From JAUASW01 sp036880965 (GTDB lineage: Bacteria > Pseudomonadota > Gammaproteobacteria > Burkholderiales > Burkholderiaceae_C): 64,000 nt of DNA. A program made the position numbers and the translations under genes. This document shows, one piece after another, positions 44,687 through 52,590 of this stretch. The stretch's first letter is position 1. The number at the start of each line of letters is the position of its first letter. The notes beneath the pieces were generated by a model. That model was not told the DNA's origin. It worked only from the letters and a program-made list of their open reading frames with translations, and did no database searches. The stretch lies in NCBI RefSeq assembly GCF_036880965.1, contig NZ_JBAJMV010000006.1, positions 310,001-374,000 on the forward strand. Direction: 5' to 3'.

Positions 44687-45294
44687 GCCGCCTCCGCTTC
44701 GGCTGCCGCTTCAAGCCGGTACAGGCGCAGCTGCGCGGCCTGATGGAAGGCGCAGGCCAGGGTGACGATGAGTATCAGCAGATGCGCCAGCAAGGGCTGG
44801 TTGAAGTCGGCCACGACGGTGCGCTCGCCAAAGCCCAGGGCCAGGATCAAGAGCAGCAGCAGGAAGAGCAGCGCATACCAGCTCCCGCTGAGTGCCTGGG
44901 CCGCGAACTGCGCATCGCGCTCATCGCGCCGCGGCGCCGGGTCGCGGGCGACCTGCCAGCTCAGGAGCGCGCCGATGATCAGCGTCCAGCTGTCAATCGC
45001 GAGCGCATGGCCGCGCAGGCTGTGCATGTCCAGCACCGGGCCCATGCGCCACAGCAAGGCCGCGAGATGGCCCGCCAACAGGCTGTAGCTGAGCAGGCCA
45101 TGCCAGCAGCTCCGTTCGAGCGAACCCGGCCCATGCGCACTGCGTTGCCAATGGCGGCGGGCCAGCGCCGCGCTGACCAGCATCAGCGCCAGGCCGATCA
45201 AGCCGGGCCGCAGCGGCAGCGCCGAAAGCAGGCCGCTGGCCAGGCTGGCGCCGGTGAGCATGGACAGCAGGGCCAGCAGGAGGATCAAGGGCAT
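44683..45294 (-). CDS. Multi-pass membrane protein (DUF2178-like) of an XRE operon
   Basis: 203 aa with about six transmembrane helices (MPLILLLALLSMLTGASLASGLL, RPGLIGLALMLVSAAL, GLLSYSLLAGHLAALLW, SWTLIIGALLSWQVA, SWYALLFLLLLLILALGF, LLAHLLILIVTLACAF). The pairing with a small XRE regulator resembles DUF2178 operons. The ATG at 45294 is chosen because a well-formed promoter (-10 at 45328-45333) lies inside the longer frame beginning at 45336, which would put that start before the transcription start. Function unknown. Confidence 0.72.
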   Translation of the reverse strand: MPLILLLALLSMLTGASLASGLLSALPLRPGLIGLALMLVSAALARRHWQRSAHGPGSLERSCWHGLLSYSLLAGHLAALLWRMGPVLDMHSLRGHALAIDSWTLIIGALLSWQVARDPAPRRDERDAQFAAQALSGSWYALLFLLLLLILALGFGERTVVADFNQPLLAHLLILIVTLACAFHQAAQLRLYRLEAAAEAEAA

Positions 45295-45306
45295 ATTGTC
45301 TGGTTC

Positions 45307-45356
45307 ACCGGATTTAATGTCCGGTTTACTATACATATCCAATCACAGCCTCGCAA
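45307..45356 (-). promoter_or_regulatory. Sigma-70 promoter with overlapping operator of the membrane protein-XRE-hydrolase operon
   Basis: On the minus strand TTGCGA (45351-45356), a 17-base spacer and TATAGT (45328-45333) form a good promoter. Two bases downstream lies the dyad ACCGGA-N7-TCCGGT (45307-45325), covering the expected start site. Such a position fits repression by the operon's own XRE regulator. Confidence 0.65.
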
Positions 45357-45409
45357 GCCCCGGGCGAGGGCAGATGAGGGGCAGGTTCAGGCCTGCATGG
45401 GAATTCGAA

Positions 45410-45841
45410 TCAGCGCTTGTCGGCGTCGGCCAGCAGCGCCTGGCAGCGCTCTTCATGCTGGGAGATCTCGGCCAGCGTGACCTCGATGTCGTCGAGCTGC
45501 TGCTCCAGCTGCCTGCGGTGCTGGGCCAGCACGTCCAGGAAGGCCTTCAACTGCGGCGCTGCACCGCTCTCGGAGTCGTACATGTCAACGAGCTGCTTGA
45601 CCTCTTGCAGGGACAGGCCGAGTCGCTTGCCGCGCAGGGTCAGCTTGAGCCGCGTGCGGTCGCGGTGCGTGTAGACACGGTTGCGGCCGGCGCGGGCCGG
45701 CTCCAGCAGGCCCATGTCTTCATAGAAGCGGATGGCGCGCGGCGTGATGTCGAACTCGGCCGCCAGTTCGGTGATGGTGAACAGCCGGCCCTGGCTTTCA
45801 GGTGCCTGCACGGGCGAGGTCGAGCGGGGCGCTTGGGGCAT
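45410..45841 (-). CDS. MerR family regulator, LiuR-like
   Basis: 143 aa. The N-terminal MerR winged helix (FTITELAAEFDITPRAIRFYEDMGLLEPARAGRNRVYTHRDRTRLKLTLRGKRLGLSLQEVKQLVDMYD) closely resembles LiuR, the regulator of branched-chain amino-acid and acyl-CoA breakdown in proteobacteria. A dimerisation helix (LDVLAQHRRQLEQQLDDIEVTLAEISQHEERC) follows. There is no Cys-rich metal site. It is divergent from the metallo-hydrolase gene across 56 bases containing a LiuR-type site. The liu degradation genes themselves are not in the window. Confidence 0.88.
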   Translation of the reverse strand: MPQAPRSTSPVQAPESQGRLFTITELAAEFDITPRAIRFYEDMGLLEPARAGRNRVYTHRDRTRLKLTLRGKRLGLSLQEVKQLVDMYDSESGAAPQLKAFLDVLAQHRRQLEQQLDDIEVTLAEISQHEERCQALLADADKR

Positions 45842-45863
45842 GGCTACACTGGCCTGACTAACG

Positions 45864-45879
45864 TTGACGTAAACGTAAG
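45864..45879. promoter_or_regulatory. LiuR-type operator
   Basis: TTGACGTAAACGTAAG, centred between the divergent MerR and metallo-hydrolase genes, fits the LiuR pattern TTnACGT-N2-ACGTnAA described for proteobacterial leucine/isovalerate regulons. It is the only such site seen here. Confidence 0.7.
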
Positions 45880-45897
45880 TCTAAGGCAGTCCCGACC

Positions 45898-46971
45898 ATG
45901 GCCAATCCGCGCGAACACGAACTTGACTATCCGCTGGGCGACGCCCTGCCCTTGCCCGGCGAGGTGCTGGAGATTCAGCCTGGCCTGCGCTGGGTGCGCA
46001 TGGGACTGCCTTTTGCGCTGGACCACATCAATCTCTGGCTTCTGCGCGACGAGATCGATGGCAGAGGCGGCTGGACCATCGTCGACTGCGGCATCAGCAG
46101 CGATGCCACGCGCGATTGCTGGGAACAGGTCTTCGCCAGGCACCTCGACGGCCTGCCGGTGCTGCGCGTGATCGTCACGCATTTCCATCCCGACCACATG
46201 GGTCTCGCGGCCTGGTTGACTGAAAGATGGCAGTGCCGTTTGTGGATCAGCGCGACCGACTACAACCTCGCGCGCGTCGCCAGCGCCTCCACCGTGGGCA
46301 TGGGTGGCGAAACGGCCGCGGCCTTCTTTGGCAGCCATGGACTGACCGACCCCGACTCGCTGGCCAAGATCCGCGGCCGCGCCAGCTACTACCCGAGCAT
46401 GGTGCCGAGCATTCCGGCCAGCTACCGGCGACTGATGGACGGGATGCTGATCGATATTGGCGGCCAGCCATGGCGTTGCATGGTCGGCTATGGCCATGCG
46501 CCGGAACACATCAGCCTGTTCTGCGAAGAGCGCCAGTTGCTGATCTCGGGCGACATGCTGCTGCCGCGCATCTCCACCAACGTGTCCGTGGTCGACGTGG
46601 AACCCGAGGCCGACCCCTTGACCCTCTATCTCGACTCGCTGGAGCGGCTGCTGCCGCTGCCGCGCGAGACCCTGGTTCTGCCCTCGCATGGCAAGCCATT
46701 CCGCGGCCTGCATGCGCGCGTGGACCAGTTGCAGGAGCATCACAGCGAGCGGCTGGACGAAGTGCGGGCAGCCTGCGCCGAGAAGCCCTGCCATGCGGCC
46801 GAGCTGCTGGATCTCTTGTTCAAGCGCAAGCTGGACCTGCACCAGACGACGTTTGCGATGGGAGAGTCGGTCGCGCACCTGAATGCGCTGTGGCGGGCCC
46901 GGAAACTGAAACGCCATCTGGATGCAGATGGCGTTTATCGATTCAGCCTGGCTGATGCACTGGGGGTGTGA
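45898..46971 (+). CDS. Metallo-beta-lactamase-fold hydrolase
   Basis: 357 aa. The binuclear zinc site is clear: THFHPDHMG (HxHxDH), GYGHAPEH, the bridging Asp in LISGDMLLP, and a final His in LPSHGKPF. The C-terminal region (about 270-357, with a winged-helix-like KRHLDADGVYRFSLA) resembles LACTB2/glyoxalase-II-like enzymes with an added helical domain. Natural substrates may be thioesters. Its position next to a LiuR-like regulator and operator suggests acyl-CoA or acyl-thioester turnover in branched-chain amino-acid catabolism. A perfect 12-base hairpin lies within its last codons. Confidence 0.88.
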   Translation: MANPREHELDYPLGDALPLPGEVLEIQPGLRWVRMGLPFALDHINLWLLRDEIDGRGGWTIVDCGISSDATRDCWEQVFARHLDGLPVLRVIVTHFHPDHMGLAAWLTERWQCRLWISATDYNLARVASASTVGMGGETAAAFFGSHGLTDPDSLAKIRGRASYYPSMVPSIPASYRRLMDGMLIDIGGQPWRCMVGYGHAPEHISLFCEERQLLISGDMLLPRISTNVSVVDVEPEADPLTLYLDSLERLLPLPRETLVLPSHGKPFRGLHARVDQLQEHHSERLDEVRAACAEKPCHAAELLDLLFKRKLDLHQTTFAMGESVAHLNALWRARKLKRHLDADGVYRFSLADALGV

Positions 46972-47006
46972 TCGAGTGAGTGACTCGCTGTTGCGGGAGA
47001 GGAATT

Positions 47007-47037
47007 CGCCGCCGGCATCCCTGAATAGCCGGCGGCG
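47007..47037 (+). terminator. GC-rich hairpin after the metallo-hydrolase gene
   Basis: CGCCGCCGGC and GCCGGCGGCG form a ten-base stem with an 11-base loop, 36 bases after the stop. The sequence after it (TTCCCGTTCTTGG) is only weakly T-rich, so it may end transcripts or simply protect the 3' end. Confidence 0.5.
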
Positions 47038-47151
47038 TTCCCGTTCTTGGTGCGTCCTGGTCAAGCAAACGCATGGTGATGACAGCTTGTGGCCGCGAGT
47101 CTGAAGCCCACCAGCGCCCCCAACAACCCCCCTTAAGTGGGACGGAGCCGG

Positions 47152-48000
47152 TCAAAGCGCTTCATCACCGAAGGCAGCGAGGCTTTCTTCACGCAAAAGG
47201 CCCTTGGCCTGCTCGTAGTCGGGCAGCACCGAGCGCACCACGGCCCAGAAGCGCGGGCTGTGGTTCATCTCGCGCAGGTGGGCCAGCTCATGGGCGACGA
47301 CGTAGTCGATCGTCGAAGGCGCGTAATGAATCAGGCGCCAGTTGAGTCGCACCGAACCGTCGGCACTCGCACTGCCCCAGCGGGTCTGGGCCGAGGACAG
47401 GCGCAAGGACTTCATCGACACACCCAGCGCCGCCGCGAAATGCTCGCAGCGCGGCTGGAAAAAGGCCTTGGCCTGGCGTTGCAGCCAGCCATGCGCTGCG
47501 TCCCGGATCTGCGCCGCTTCAGCCGCCAGCGGCAGGCCGATGGCAAGCAGTGCCGCGTTGCCAGGCTCGACGGGCTCCTGCAGATGAACACCGCTGAGTT
47601 GCGGCTGCAATGACAGGCGCAGCTTTCGGCCGAGATAGGGCAGCTCGCCGCCATCGCGCCACTCGATGCGCGCGGCCTCGACCCGGCGCTGGCGCTCGCG
47701 CTGCTCCACGAGCTTGCGCAGGATCCAGTCCTGCTTCTGCTGCAAGGCAATCTCGATATCGGGGATGGTCACCCAACGCGGCGCGCTGACCCGCAGACCC
47801 TCGGCATTGACGACGAAGCCGATGCTGCGCCGCCGCGCCCGCTTGAGCTCGTAGGCCACGCGGTGCTCGCCCAGCAGCAGCTCGCGGGCACGCGGCGCCA
47901 CCGGGCCGGGCTCGCCACGGCCGGGGCGCATGAGGGGCGGTGGTTCGGCCTCGAACAGCGGCAGCTGGGTTTGCAGCAGGCCGGCGAGTTTCTTCAGCAT
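47152..48000 (-). CDS. YgjP-like (DUF45 / SprT-like) metallopeptidase family protein
   Basis: 282 aa. The zinc-protease motif HELAHLREMNHSPRFW lies near the C-terminus, preceded by LRLSSAQTRWGSASADGSVRLNWRLIHYAPSTIDYVVA, the DUF45 signature. The family includes YgjP, whose substrate is unknown. The ATG at 48000 is preferred over a GTG at 48012 that follows the plsC stop directly; both have weak ribosome sites. It is the last gene of the minus-strand cluster corC-lnt-glyQ-glyS-gmhB-plsC. Confidence 0.88.
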   Translation of the reverse strand: MLKKLAGLLQTQLPLFEAEPPPLMRPGRGEPGPVAPRARELLLGEHRVAYELKRARRRSIGFVVNAEGLRVSAPRWVTIPDIEIALQQKQDWILRKLVEQRERQRRVEAARIEWRDGGELPYLGRKLRLSLQPQLSGVHLQEPVEPGNAALLAIGLPLAAEAAQIRDAAHGWLQRQAKAFFQPRCEHFAAALGVSMKSLRLSSAQTRWGSASADGSVRLNWRLIHYAPSTIDYVVAHELAHLREMNHSPRFWAVVRSVLPDYEQAKGLLREESLAAFGDEAL

Positions 48001-48012
48001 GGCGGCGTCCAC

Positions 48013-48798
48013 TCAGGCAGTGAGGGCCGTGTTGCGCGGCTGCGCGGGCTGTGCATAGGCCTCGGGATCCAGGCGCTGCATTTCGCCCTCGATCCAGCCT
48101 TCCACCTCGCGCATCAGTTCGGCCGGCTCTCGGCCTTGCGACGGTATGGGCCGGCCGATGGAGATGTCGACCACACCGGGGCGCAGCAGAAAACTCCTGC
48201 GCGGCCAGCAGCGGGCCGAGGTGGCCGCGATCGGCACGACCGGCACGCCGGTTTCGATGGCCAGGCGGGTACCGCCAGTCTTGTAGTCGCCCTTGTGACC
48301 GCGTGCAATGCGCGTGCCCTCAGGGAACATGATCACCCAGATGCCGCGAGCCGCCAGCTGCTTGCCCTGCTCGGCCACCTTCGCCCAGGCCTGCGCGCGC
48401 TTGCTACGGTCGATATGGATCATGTCGGTGCGGCCAATGGCCCAGCCGAAGAAGGGGATGTAGAGCAGCTCGCGCTTGAACACATAGGCCAGCGGATGCG
48501 ACATCAGGGTCGGGAAGGCAAAAGTCTCCCAGGTACTTTGATGCTTGGCCAGCAGGATGACGGCCGACTGGCTTTGCTCGGCGGTCGGCAGATGCTCCAT
48601 GCCCTGGATGCGCCAGCGCACGCCACAGATGAGTCGTGCACCAGAAACAGCCAGGCGCAGCCAGAACACGCAAGTCCAGTAGACCGGATTGCCGCGCACG
48701 AAGACCGACACCAGCAGCACCGCCAGCGCGACAGGCACGACCGTGAGAGCCAGCCACGCGATGAACAGCGCCGAGCGCAGCGCGTAAAACAGAATCAT
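48013..48798 (-). CDS. plsC: 1-acyl-sn-glycerol-3-phosphate acyltransferase (PlsC/NlaB type)
   Basis: 261 aa. An N-terminal hydrophobic region (residues 3-35) precedes the acyltransferase motifs: KHQSTWETF (HX4E in place of HX4D, as in the Neisseria NlaB group), RELLYIPFFGWAIG, FPEGTRIARG and GVPVVPIA. It adds the second acyl chain to lysophosphatidic acid at the inner membrane. Its start overlaps the gmhB stop by one base. Confidence 0.93.
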   Translation of the reverse strand: MILFYALRSALFIAWLALTVVPVALAVLLVSVFVRGNPVYWTCVFWLRLAVSGARLICGVRWRIQGMEHLPTAEQSQSAVILLAKHQSTWETFAFPTLMSHPLAYVFKRELLYIPFFGWAIGRTDMIHIDRSKRAQAWAKVAEQGKQLAARGIWVIMFPEGTRIARGHKGDYKTGGTRLAIETGVPVVPIAATSARCWPRRSFLLRPGVVDISIGRPIPSQGREPAELMREVEGWIEGEMQRLDPEAYAQPAQPRNTALTA

Positions 48799-49436
48799 CA
48801 GCTCAAATCTCCGGGGCGTGAATCGGCATCGCGCAGATCGCCCCGGGCGCGACGTTCGTCCTGGATCAGCCAGTCGGCAAAGGCCGCCAGGCTGTCATGC
48901 ATCTGGCTGCCGGGCACCTGGGCCAGCAGCGCGTCGATCGTGGCCGCGTCGGTGCTCGACAGCCTGTCGCCACGCACCAGGTGCGGCACGCAGCCGGCGG
49001 CATGGGCCGTCTGCAGGTCGCGCAGCGAGGCGCCGACCATGTGCACTTGCGCCAGGTCCGCGCCAAAGCGTGCGCCGATCTGCTGCACCAGGCCCGGCAG
49101 GGGCTTGCGGCAGTTGCAGCCTTCATCCGGCGTGTGCGGGCAGAAGAACACCGCGTCCAGCCGCCCGCCCTTCTCTGCCAGCAACTGGTTGAGGCGCAGA
49201 TGCACCGCGTTCAGCGAGGCCATGTCCAGCAGGCCGCGGCCGATGCCGGGCTGGTTGGTGGCCATCACCGTGTGCCAGCCGGCATGGTTGAGCCGCGCTA
49301 CCGCTTCCAGCGCCCCGGGCAGCGGGTTGAGCTCCTCGGCCGACTTCACATGGTCGTCGCGGTACTGGTTGATGGTCCCGTCCCGGCCCAGGATGACCAG
49401 CTTGGTGCCGTGGCCGTGATCGGAACGCATGCCCAT
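48798..49436 (-). CDS. gmhB: GmhB-like heptose bisphosphate phosphatase homologue lacking the nucleophile Asp
   Basis: 212 aa HAD-family protein. Alignment with GmhB is clear through VKSAEELNPLPGALEAVARLNHAGWHTVMATNQPGIGRGL, the zinc loop CPHTPDEGCNCRKPLPG and VGASLRDLQTAHAAGC. Motif I, normally LDRDGTIN, reads LGRDGTIN: Gly17 (codon GGC) replaces the nucleophilic Asp, while Asp19 is kept. In this family that Asp forms the phospho-enzyme, so removal of the 7-phosphate in heptose synthesis should fail. One base change (A to G) explains it. ATG 49436 follows GAGG at ten bases; ATG 49430 is possible. Function is therefore in doubt. Confidence 0.87.
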   Translation of the reverse strand: MGMRSDHGHGTKLVILGRDGTINQYRDDHVKSAEELNPLPGALEAVARLNHAGWHTVMATNQPGIGRGLLDMASLNAVHLRLNQLLAEKGGRLDAVFFCPHTPDEGCNCRKPLPGLVQQIGARFGADLAQVHMVGASLRDLQTAHAAGCVPHLVRGDRLSSTDAATIDALLAQVPGSQMHDSLAAFADWLIQDERRARGDLRDADSRPGDLS

Positions 49437-49453
49437 GGATGTCGGTCCTCGTT

Positions 49454-51595
49454 TCAACTCGCCAGGCGAGACAGATCGGCCACGCGGTTCATCGCCTCAT
49501 GCAGCGTCTTCAAGAGACCCTGACGGTTGGCGCGCAAGGCTTCGTCTTCGGCGTTCACCATCACGCCGTCGAAGAAGGCATCGACCGGCGCCTTCAAGGC
49601 CGCCAGCTCGCGCAAGGACGCCGCGTACTCGCCATTGTGGAAGAAGCCGTCGGCCAGCGGCTGCACATTCCTCAGCGCGGCGGCCAGCGCCTGCTCGGCG
49701 GACTCCTTCAAAAGCGATTCGTCGATGCGCGCCGCAACCGGCGTTTCGATCTTCTTCAGGATGTTGGCAATGCGCTTGTTGGCAGCGGCCAGCGATGCGG
49801 CCTCGGGCAAGGCGGCAAAGGCGCGCACGGCGGCCAGGCGCAGCGGCACTTCACCCAGGCGGGCCGGCGCGAGCGCCAGCACCGCATCGACTTCCTGTGC
49901 GCTGTAGCCCTGCTCGCGCAGCGACACTGCCAGGCGGTCGGAGAAGAAGCTCAGGAGCGCAACGCTCGGGTTCTCGATCAGGTCCCCAAAGGCCGGCACG
50001 GCCGCCGCGATCAGCTCGGGCAGCGGCAAGGGCAGGTTCTTCTCGACCAGGATGCGCACCACGCCCAGCGCATGACGGCGCAGCGCGAACGGGTCCTTGT
50101 CGCCGGTGGGCAGCTGGCCGATGCCGAACAGGCCGATCAGGGTCTCCAGCTTGTCGGCCAGCGCGACCACGGTACCGGTCTGGTTGCGCGGCAGTGCGTC
50201 ACCCGCGAAGCGCGGCTTGTAATGGTCTTCGATGGCGATGGCAACACCGTCGCGCAGGCCTTCATGACGGGCGTAGTAGCCACCCATGATGCCTTGCAGC
50301 TCGGGGAACTCGCCGACCATGTCGGTCAGGAGGTCGGCCTTGGCCAATTGCGCAGCCTGCTGGGCCTTGTGATCCAGCAGATCGAATTCTTCCTTGGCCG
50401 CGACGGTGAAGGGCACGGTCGCCATGCGCAGCATGTTGACGATGGCATGCGAGATCGCGCGAACCCGCTCCGCGCGCTCGCCCTGCGTGCCCAGCTTGCC
50501 GTGATAGACCACCTTGGCCAGGCCCGGGACGCGCTCGGCCAGGGTCTTCTTGCGGTCCTGGTCGAAGAAGAACTTGGCGTCCGACAGGCGTGGGCGCACG
50601 ACGCGCTCATTGCCGCCGGTCACGGCGCTGGCATCAGTCGGGCAGATGTTGGACACCACCAGGAACTTGTGCGTCAGCTTCCCCTCGCCGTTCAGCAGCG
50701 GGAAGTACTTCTGATTGGCCTTCATCGTCAGGATCAGGCATTCCTGCGGCACGGCCAGGAACTCGGGCTCGAACTGGCAGGTGAGCACGTTCGGGCGCTC
50801 GACCAGGGCCGTCACTTCATCGAGCAGCGCTTCGTCGTCGATGGGCTTCAGGCCTTCCTTGGCGGCAGCGGCATTGAGCTGGTGCAGGATCTCGGCGCGG
50901 CGCTCGGCGAAAGACGCGATCACGGCGCCCTGCTCGCGCATCTGCGACGCATAGGTGTCGGCGCTTTCAACACTGACTTCCTCGGTCAGCGCCTCGAAGC
51001 GGTGACCGCGCGTCACGCGGCCAGACTTCAGACCCAGCGCCTGAACAGCCACGATTTCCGCGCCATGCAGGGCCACCAGGCCATGGGCAGGGCGCACGAA
51101 CTTCACATCGCTCCAGCCATCGGCCAGCTGGTAGGTCATGACCTTGGGGATGGGCAGCTTGGCCAGGCTTTCTTCGAGCGCCTTCTGCAAGCCCTCCGCC
51201 AGCGTGGCACCGGCCACGAGCTGGTCCAGGAACAGGGCTTCGGCCTTGCCGTCTGGTGCGCGCTTGAGTTGCGGCACGACGCTGGCGTCCGCCCCCAGCG
51301 CGGCCAGTTTCTTCAGCAAGGCAGGCGTTGCATTGCCCGATGCATCAAGCGCCACGGCCACCGGCATCAACTTTTGCTGCACCGCGCGGTCTGCGGCCTT
51401 GGCCGAAACCTGGGTCAGATGCAGGCCCAGGCGCCGCGGCGATGCAAACGAAGTCGCCACCGCATCGTCAGCCACCAGGCCTTGCGCCTTCAGGCTGTCA
51501 GCCAGCACACCGGCAAAGGATTCGCCGAGCTTCTTCAGCGCCTTGGGCGGCAGCTCTTCGACAAAAAGTTCGATCAGCAGATTCTTGGTGGACAT
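49454..51595 (-). CDS. glyS: Glycyl-tRNA synthetase beta subunit
   Basis: 713 aa. The N-terminal MSTKNLLIELFVEELPPKALKKLGESFA, central LILTMKANQKYFPLL and FFFDQDRKKTLAERV, the HD-like region (MGGYYARHEG, ALADKLETLIGLFGIGQLPTGDKDPFALRR) and a C-terminal anticodon-binding region are all typical. With GlyQ it forms the alpha2-beta2 enzyme that charges tRNA-Gly. It starts two bases after glyQ. Confidence 0.98.
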   Translation of the reverse strand: MSTKNLLIELFVEELPPKALKKLGESFAGVLADSLKAQGLVADDAVATSFASPRRLGLHLTQVSAKAADRAVQQKLMPVAVALDASGNATPALLKKLAALGADASVVPQLKRAPDGKAEALFLDQLVAGATLAEGLQKALEESLAKLPIPKVMTYQLADGWSDVKFVRPAHGLVALHGAEIVAVQALGLKSGRVTRGHRFEALTEEVSVESADTYASQMREQGAVIASFAERRAEILHQLNAAAAKEGLKPIDDEALLDEVTALVERPNVLTCQFEPEFLAVPQECLILTMKANQKYFPLLNGEGKLTHKFLVVSNICPTDASAVTGGNERVVRPRLSDAKFFFDQDRKKTLAERVPGLAKVVYHGKLGTQGERAERVRAISHAIVNMLRMATVPFTVAAKEEFDLLDHKAQQAAQLAKADLLTDMVGEFPELQGIMGGYYARHEGLRDGVAIAIEDHYKPRFAGDALPRNQTGTVVALADKLETLIGLFGIGQLPTGDKDPFALRRHALGVVRILVEKNLPLPLPELIAAAVPAFGDLIENPSVALLSFFSDRLAVSLREQGYSAQEVDAVLALAPARLGEVPLRLAAVRAFAALPEAASLAAANKRIANILKKIETPVAARIDESLLKESAEQALAAALRNVQPLADGFFHNGEYAASLRELAALKAPVDAFFDGVMVNAEDEALRANRQGLLKTLHEAMNRVADLSRLAS

Positions 51596-51597
51596 GC

Positions 51598-52536
51598 TCA
51601 GGCTGCCTTCTTCTTCTCGATCTGGGCCAGGACTTCATCGGCGTGCTCTTTGAGCGCCATCGGGAAGCCCAGGCGTGCCCGGCTTTCCAGATAGCTCTGC
51701 GCCACGGCGCGCGCCAGGTTGCGGATGCGGCCGATATAGGCGGCACGCTCGGTCACGCTGATCGCACCGCGCGCATCCAGCAGGTTGAAGCTGTGGCCGG
51801 CCTTCAGCAGTTGCTCATAGGCCGGCAGCGCCAGCGACTGCTCCATCAGGTACTTCGATTGCTTCTCGTGCGCGGCAAAGGCCTGCAGCAGGAAGTCCAC
51901 ATCGCTGTGCTCGAAGTTGTAGGTCGACTGTTCGACCTCGTTCTGGTGGAACACGTCGCCATACTTGATATCGGGAGCCCCATCCTTGCCCTCGACATAG
52001 ACCAGGTCGTAGACGCTGTCCTTGCCTTGCAGGTACATGGCAAGGCGCTCGAGGCCGTAGGTGATCTCGCCGGTGATCGGCTTGCAGTCGATGCCGCCGA
52101 CCTGCTGGAAGTAGGTGAACTGCGTCACTTCCATGCCGTTCAGCCAGACTTCCCAACCGAGGCCCCAGCAGCCAAGCGTCGGGTTCTCCCAATCGTCTTC
52201 GACGAAACGCACGTCGTTCTTCTTCAGGTCGAAGCCCAGCGCTTCCAGCGAGCCGAGATAGAGCTCGAGGATGTTGGCCGGCGCGGGCTTCAGTACAACC
52301 TGGTACTGGTAGTAGTGCTGCAGGCGGTTGGGGTTCTCGCCATAGCGGCCGTCCTTGGGGCGGCGGCTGGGTTGCACGTAGGCAGCCTTCCAGGGCTCGG
52401 GGCCGAGGGCGCGCAAGAACGTGGCGGTGTGGCTGGTGCCGGCACCGACCTCCATGTCATAGGGCTGCAAAAGGGCGCAGCCTTGGCGGGACCAGTAGTC
52501 CTGCAGGGTCAGGATGATTTGCTGGAAGCTCAGCAT
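51598..52536 (-). CDS. glyQ: Glycyl-tRNA synthetase alpha subunit
   Basis: 312 aa, normal length. FQQIILTLQDYWSRQGCALLQPYDMEVGAGTSHTATFLRALGP is the hallmark N-terminus, followed by NPNRLQHYYQYQVVLKPAP, GWEVWLNGMEVTQFTYFQQVGG and ITYGLERLAMYLQ (class II motif 3). First of the glyQS pair; 54 bases separate it from lnt. Confidence 0.98.
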   Translation of the reverse strand: MLSFQQIILTLQDYWSRQGCALLQPYDMEVGAGTSHTATFLRALGPEPWKAAYVQPSRRPKDGRYGENPNRLQHYYQYQVVLKPAPANILELYLGSLEALGFDLKKNDVRFVEDDWENPTLGCWGLGWEVWLNGMEVTQFTYFQQVGGIDCKPITGEITYGLERLAMYLQGKDSVYDLVYVEGKDGAPDIKYGDVFHQNEVEQSTYNFEHSDVDFLLQAFAAHEKQSKYLMEQSLALPAYEQLLKAGHSFNLLDARGAISVTERAAYIGRIRNLARAVAQSYLESRARLGFPMALKEHADEVLAQIEKKKAA

Positions 52537-52590
52537 GTGGGGGTCGCAGTCTGTGACAACAATATTGACCCGGATTCTAAGGTGGGCCCT

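Noticed and set aside
49439..51694. A 751-codon open frame on the plus strand opposite glyS
   Set aside because: Glutamine/His/Arg-rich shadow of a clearly real glyS; no ribosome site or domain.
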